Origin: Leptolyngbya sp. CCY15150
Lineage (GTDB): Bacteria; Cyanobacteriota; Cyanobacteriia; RECH01
Length of the DNA: 64,000 nucleotides
Direction of reading: 5' to 3'
NCBI RefSeq assembly: GCF_016888135.1
Contig: NZ_JACSWB010000157.1
Span: 62,001 to 126,000 of the forward strand
Of this stretch, positions 63,307-64,000 are shown piece by piece. The notes below the pieces were generated by a model. That model made no database searches. It was not told where the DNA came from and was given only the letters and a program-made list of their open reading frames with translations. The position numbers and the translations under genes were made by a program. Each line of letters starts with the position of its first letter. Positions within the stretch are counted from its first letter, which is position 1.

Positions 63307-63897
63307 ATGACTGCATCGCTCAAGACCTATTGGCGGCGATCGCCCCTCGCTTCCATCCTGATATCAACCGTGCTAGCGATCGCCCTGGTGGTGATGGGCG
63401 CGACCCCAGCTCTAGCCGGATTAACCGACGATCGCTTTGACGGCGGCATTTTCCCTCTCTATGCCGGTAACGGCTCCCTGGTTCCCCCTCGGGTCACCCT
63501 AGAAGCATCGCTCAAGGGCGATCGCCCCACCCTGCTGGTGCTCTACATCGACGACAGCAGCGACTGCAAAGCCTACGTCTCCGTTGTTTCGCAATTTGAT
63601 GCCTTCTACGGACGCGCCACCGATATTATCCCCATTGATATTGACTCCCTGCCGATCAAGGATCAGTATGAACCCACAGAACCGGGCTACTACTACGAAG
63701 GTCTAGTCCCCCAAACGGTTGTCTTTGACCAAGCTGGCCAGGTTGTGCTCAACAAAACCGGATCCGTAGACTTTGAAGAACTCGACGATCGCTTCCGAGA
63801 AATTTTTGACCTGCTGCCGCGATCGGAATCGACCGAACTCAAACGGCGATCGGTCAACGAGGTGAATACCGAGCTTGTTCCCAATTCTGAATCGTGA
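63307..63897 (+). CDS. Thylakoid membrane photosystem I accumulation factor (thioredoxin-like)
   Basis: This is a protein of about 196 residues with an N-terminal signal (ATPALA then GLTDD), so the mature part faces the lumen or periplasm. It has a thioredoxin-like fold with YIDDSSDCKAYVSVVSQFDAFYGR in place of a CxxC motif: only one Cys remains in the active-site position. The PQTVVFDQAGQVV block and the C-terminal SESTELKRRSVNEVNTEL match the factor required for photosystem I accumulation from memory. An in-frame ATG at 63265 would extend it by 14 residues. Confidence 0.8.
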   Translation: MTASLKTYWRRSPLASILISTVLAIALVVMGATPALAGLTDDRFDGGIFPLYAGNGSLVPPRVTLEASLKGDRPTLLVLYIDDSSDCKAYVSVVSQFDAFYGRATDIIPIDIDSLPIKDQYEPTEPGYYYEGLVPQTVVFDQAGQVVLNKTGSVDFEELDDRFREIFDLLPRSESTELKRRSVNEVNTELVPNSES

Positions 63898-64000
63898 CCT
63901 CCACGGCCAGACCTCGAAAAAACTCCCTACACTGAAAACAGCACGGAACACCCAACCGGAACCCGACCTTCAGTCATGGAGCGATCACGGTGAGAGATCA

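Noticed and set aside
63990-64000. Possible start of a further gene (GTG AGA GAT) at the window edge
   Set aside because: Only a few codons are visible, so no gene can be called, although GGAG lies about 8 nt upstream.

Overview
The window looks like the chromosome of a cyanobacterium. The octamer GCGATCGC (HIP1) recurs every few hundred bases almost throughout. The gene set includes the ferredoxin-docking NDH-1 subunit NdhS, a thylakoid photosystem I accumulation factor, a Tic20-like protein, a HAS-barrel protein and a cyanobacterial-type bidirectional hydrogenase. Base composition is moderate to GC-rich, which fits a Leptolyngbya- or Oscillatoriales-like lineage better than a marine picocyanobacterium, but the genus cannot be fixed from the sequence alone. 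No rRNA, tRNA, CRISPR array or intact insertion sequence was seen.

Layout. 1-10.4 kb: HEAT-repeat membrane protein, isoaspartyl peptidase, AdhE, a gamma-glutamylcyclotransferase-like protein, a candidate small RNA, a HAD phosphatase and DNA polymerase I. 10.4-13.9 kb: an AT-rich, HIP1-poor defence island with an HNH nuclease, a D12-class adenine methylase and a DUF262/DUF1524 (GmrSD-like) protein. 14.3-30.7 kb: a minus-strand block with KtrA-like protein, PfkA, a dihydroorotate-dehydrogenase-like flavoprotein, NifJ, the hydrogenase operon hoxE-F-U-Y-H with three regulatory or electron-transfer genes and hoxW, then thioredoxin. 30.9-45.4 kb: cupin, two coiled-coil proteins, GmhB-like phosphatase and glycosyltransferase 9, IspD, Mrp, RodA, NdhS, HAS-barrel protein, a DUF4349 lipoprotein, a zinc-ribbon protein, a phosphotransferase/AAA fusion and a long coiled-coil protein. 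45.6-64 kb: a class V aminotransferase, a dynamin-like GTPase, TPR, GNAT, Tic20, GlyA, a WecA/MraY-type transferase, CinA, a 45-residue protein, AroQ, LarE, LysR, a cupin-like protein, a membrane electron-transfer or metal-handling gene pair, BrkB and the photosystem I factor.

Fermentation theme. AdhE (acetyl-CoA to ethanol), PfkA, NifJ (pyruvate to acetyl-CoA with reduced ferredoxin or flavodoxin) and the NAD(P)-linked Hox hydrogenase lie within 28 kb on one strand. nifJ, the flavoprotein gene and pfkA look like one operon, and the hox operon lies directly upstream. Together they can dispose of reductant in dark anoxic conditions.

Most interesting feature. Between hoxH and hoxW the operon carries a small thioredoxin-fold [2Fe-2S] ferredoxin, a stand-alone PAS protein with a distinctive C-terminal helix, and a SpoIIE/PP2C-type phosphatase. 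From memory of those families, this trio resembles the sensory part of [FeFe]-hydrogenase operons in anaerobic Firmicutes. Here it sits inside a cyanobacterial [NiFe] operon. Other points of interest are a promoter-plus-terminator small RNA candidate whose 5' end complements the Yfr1 core motif, a two-copy dispersed repeat 3' of minus-strand genes, several short tandem repeats in intergenic DNA, and a membrane fusion protein paired with a secreted protein predicted to start with histidine.
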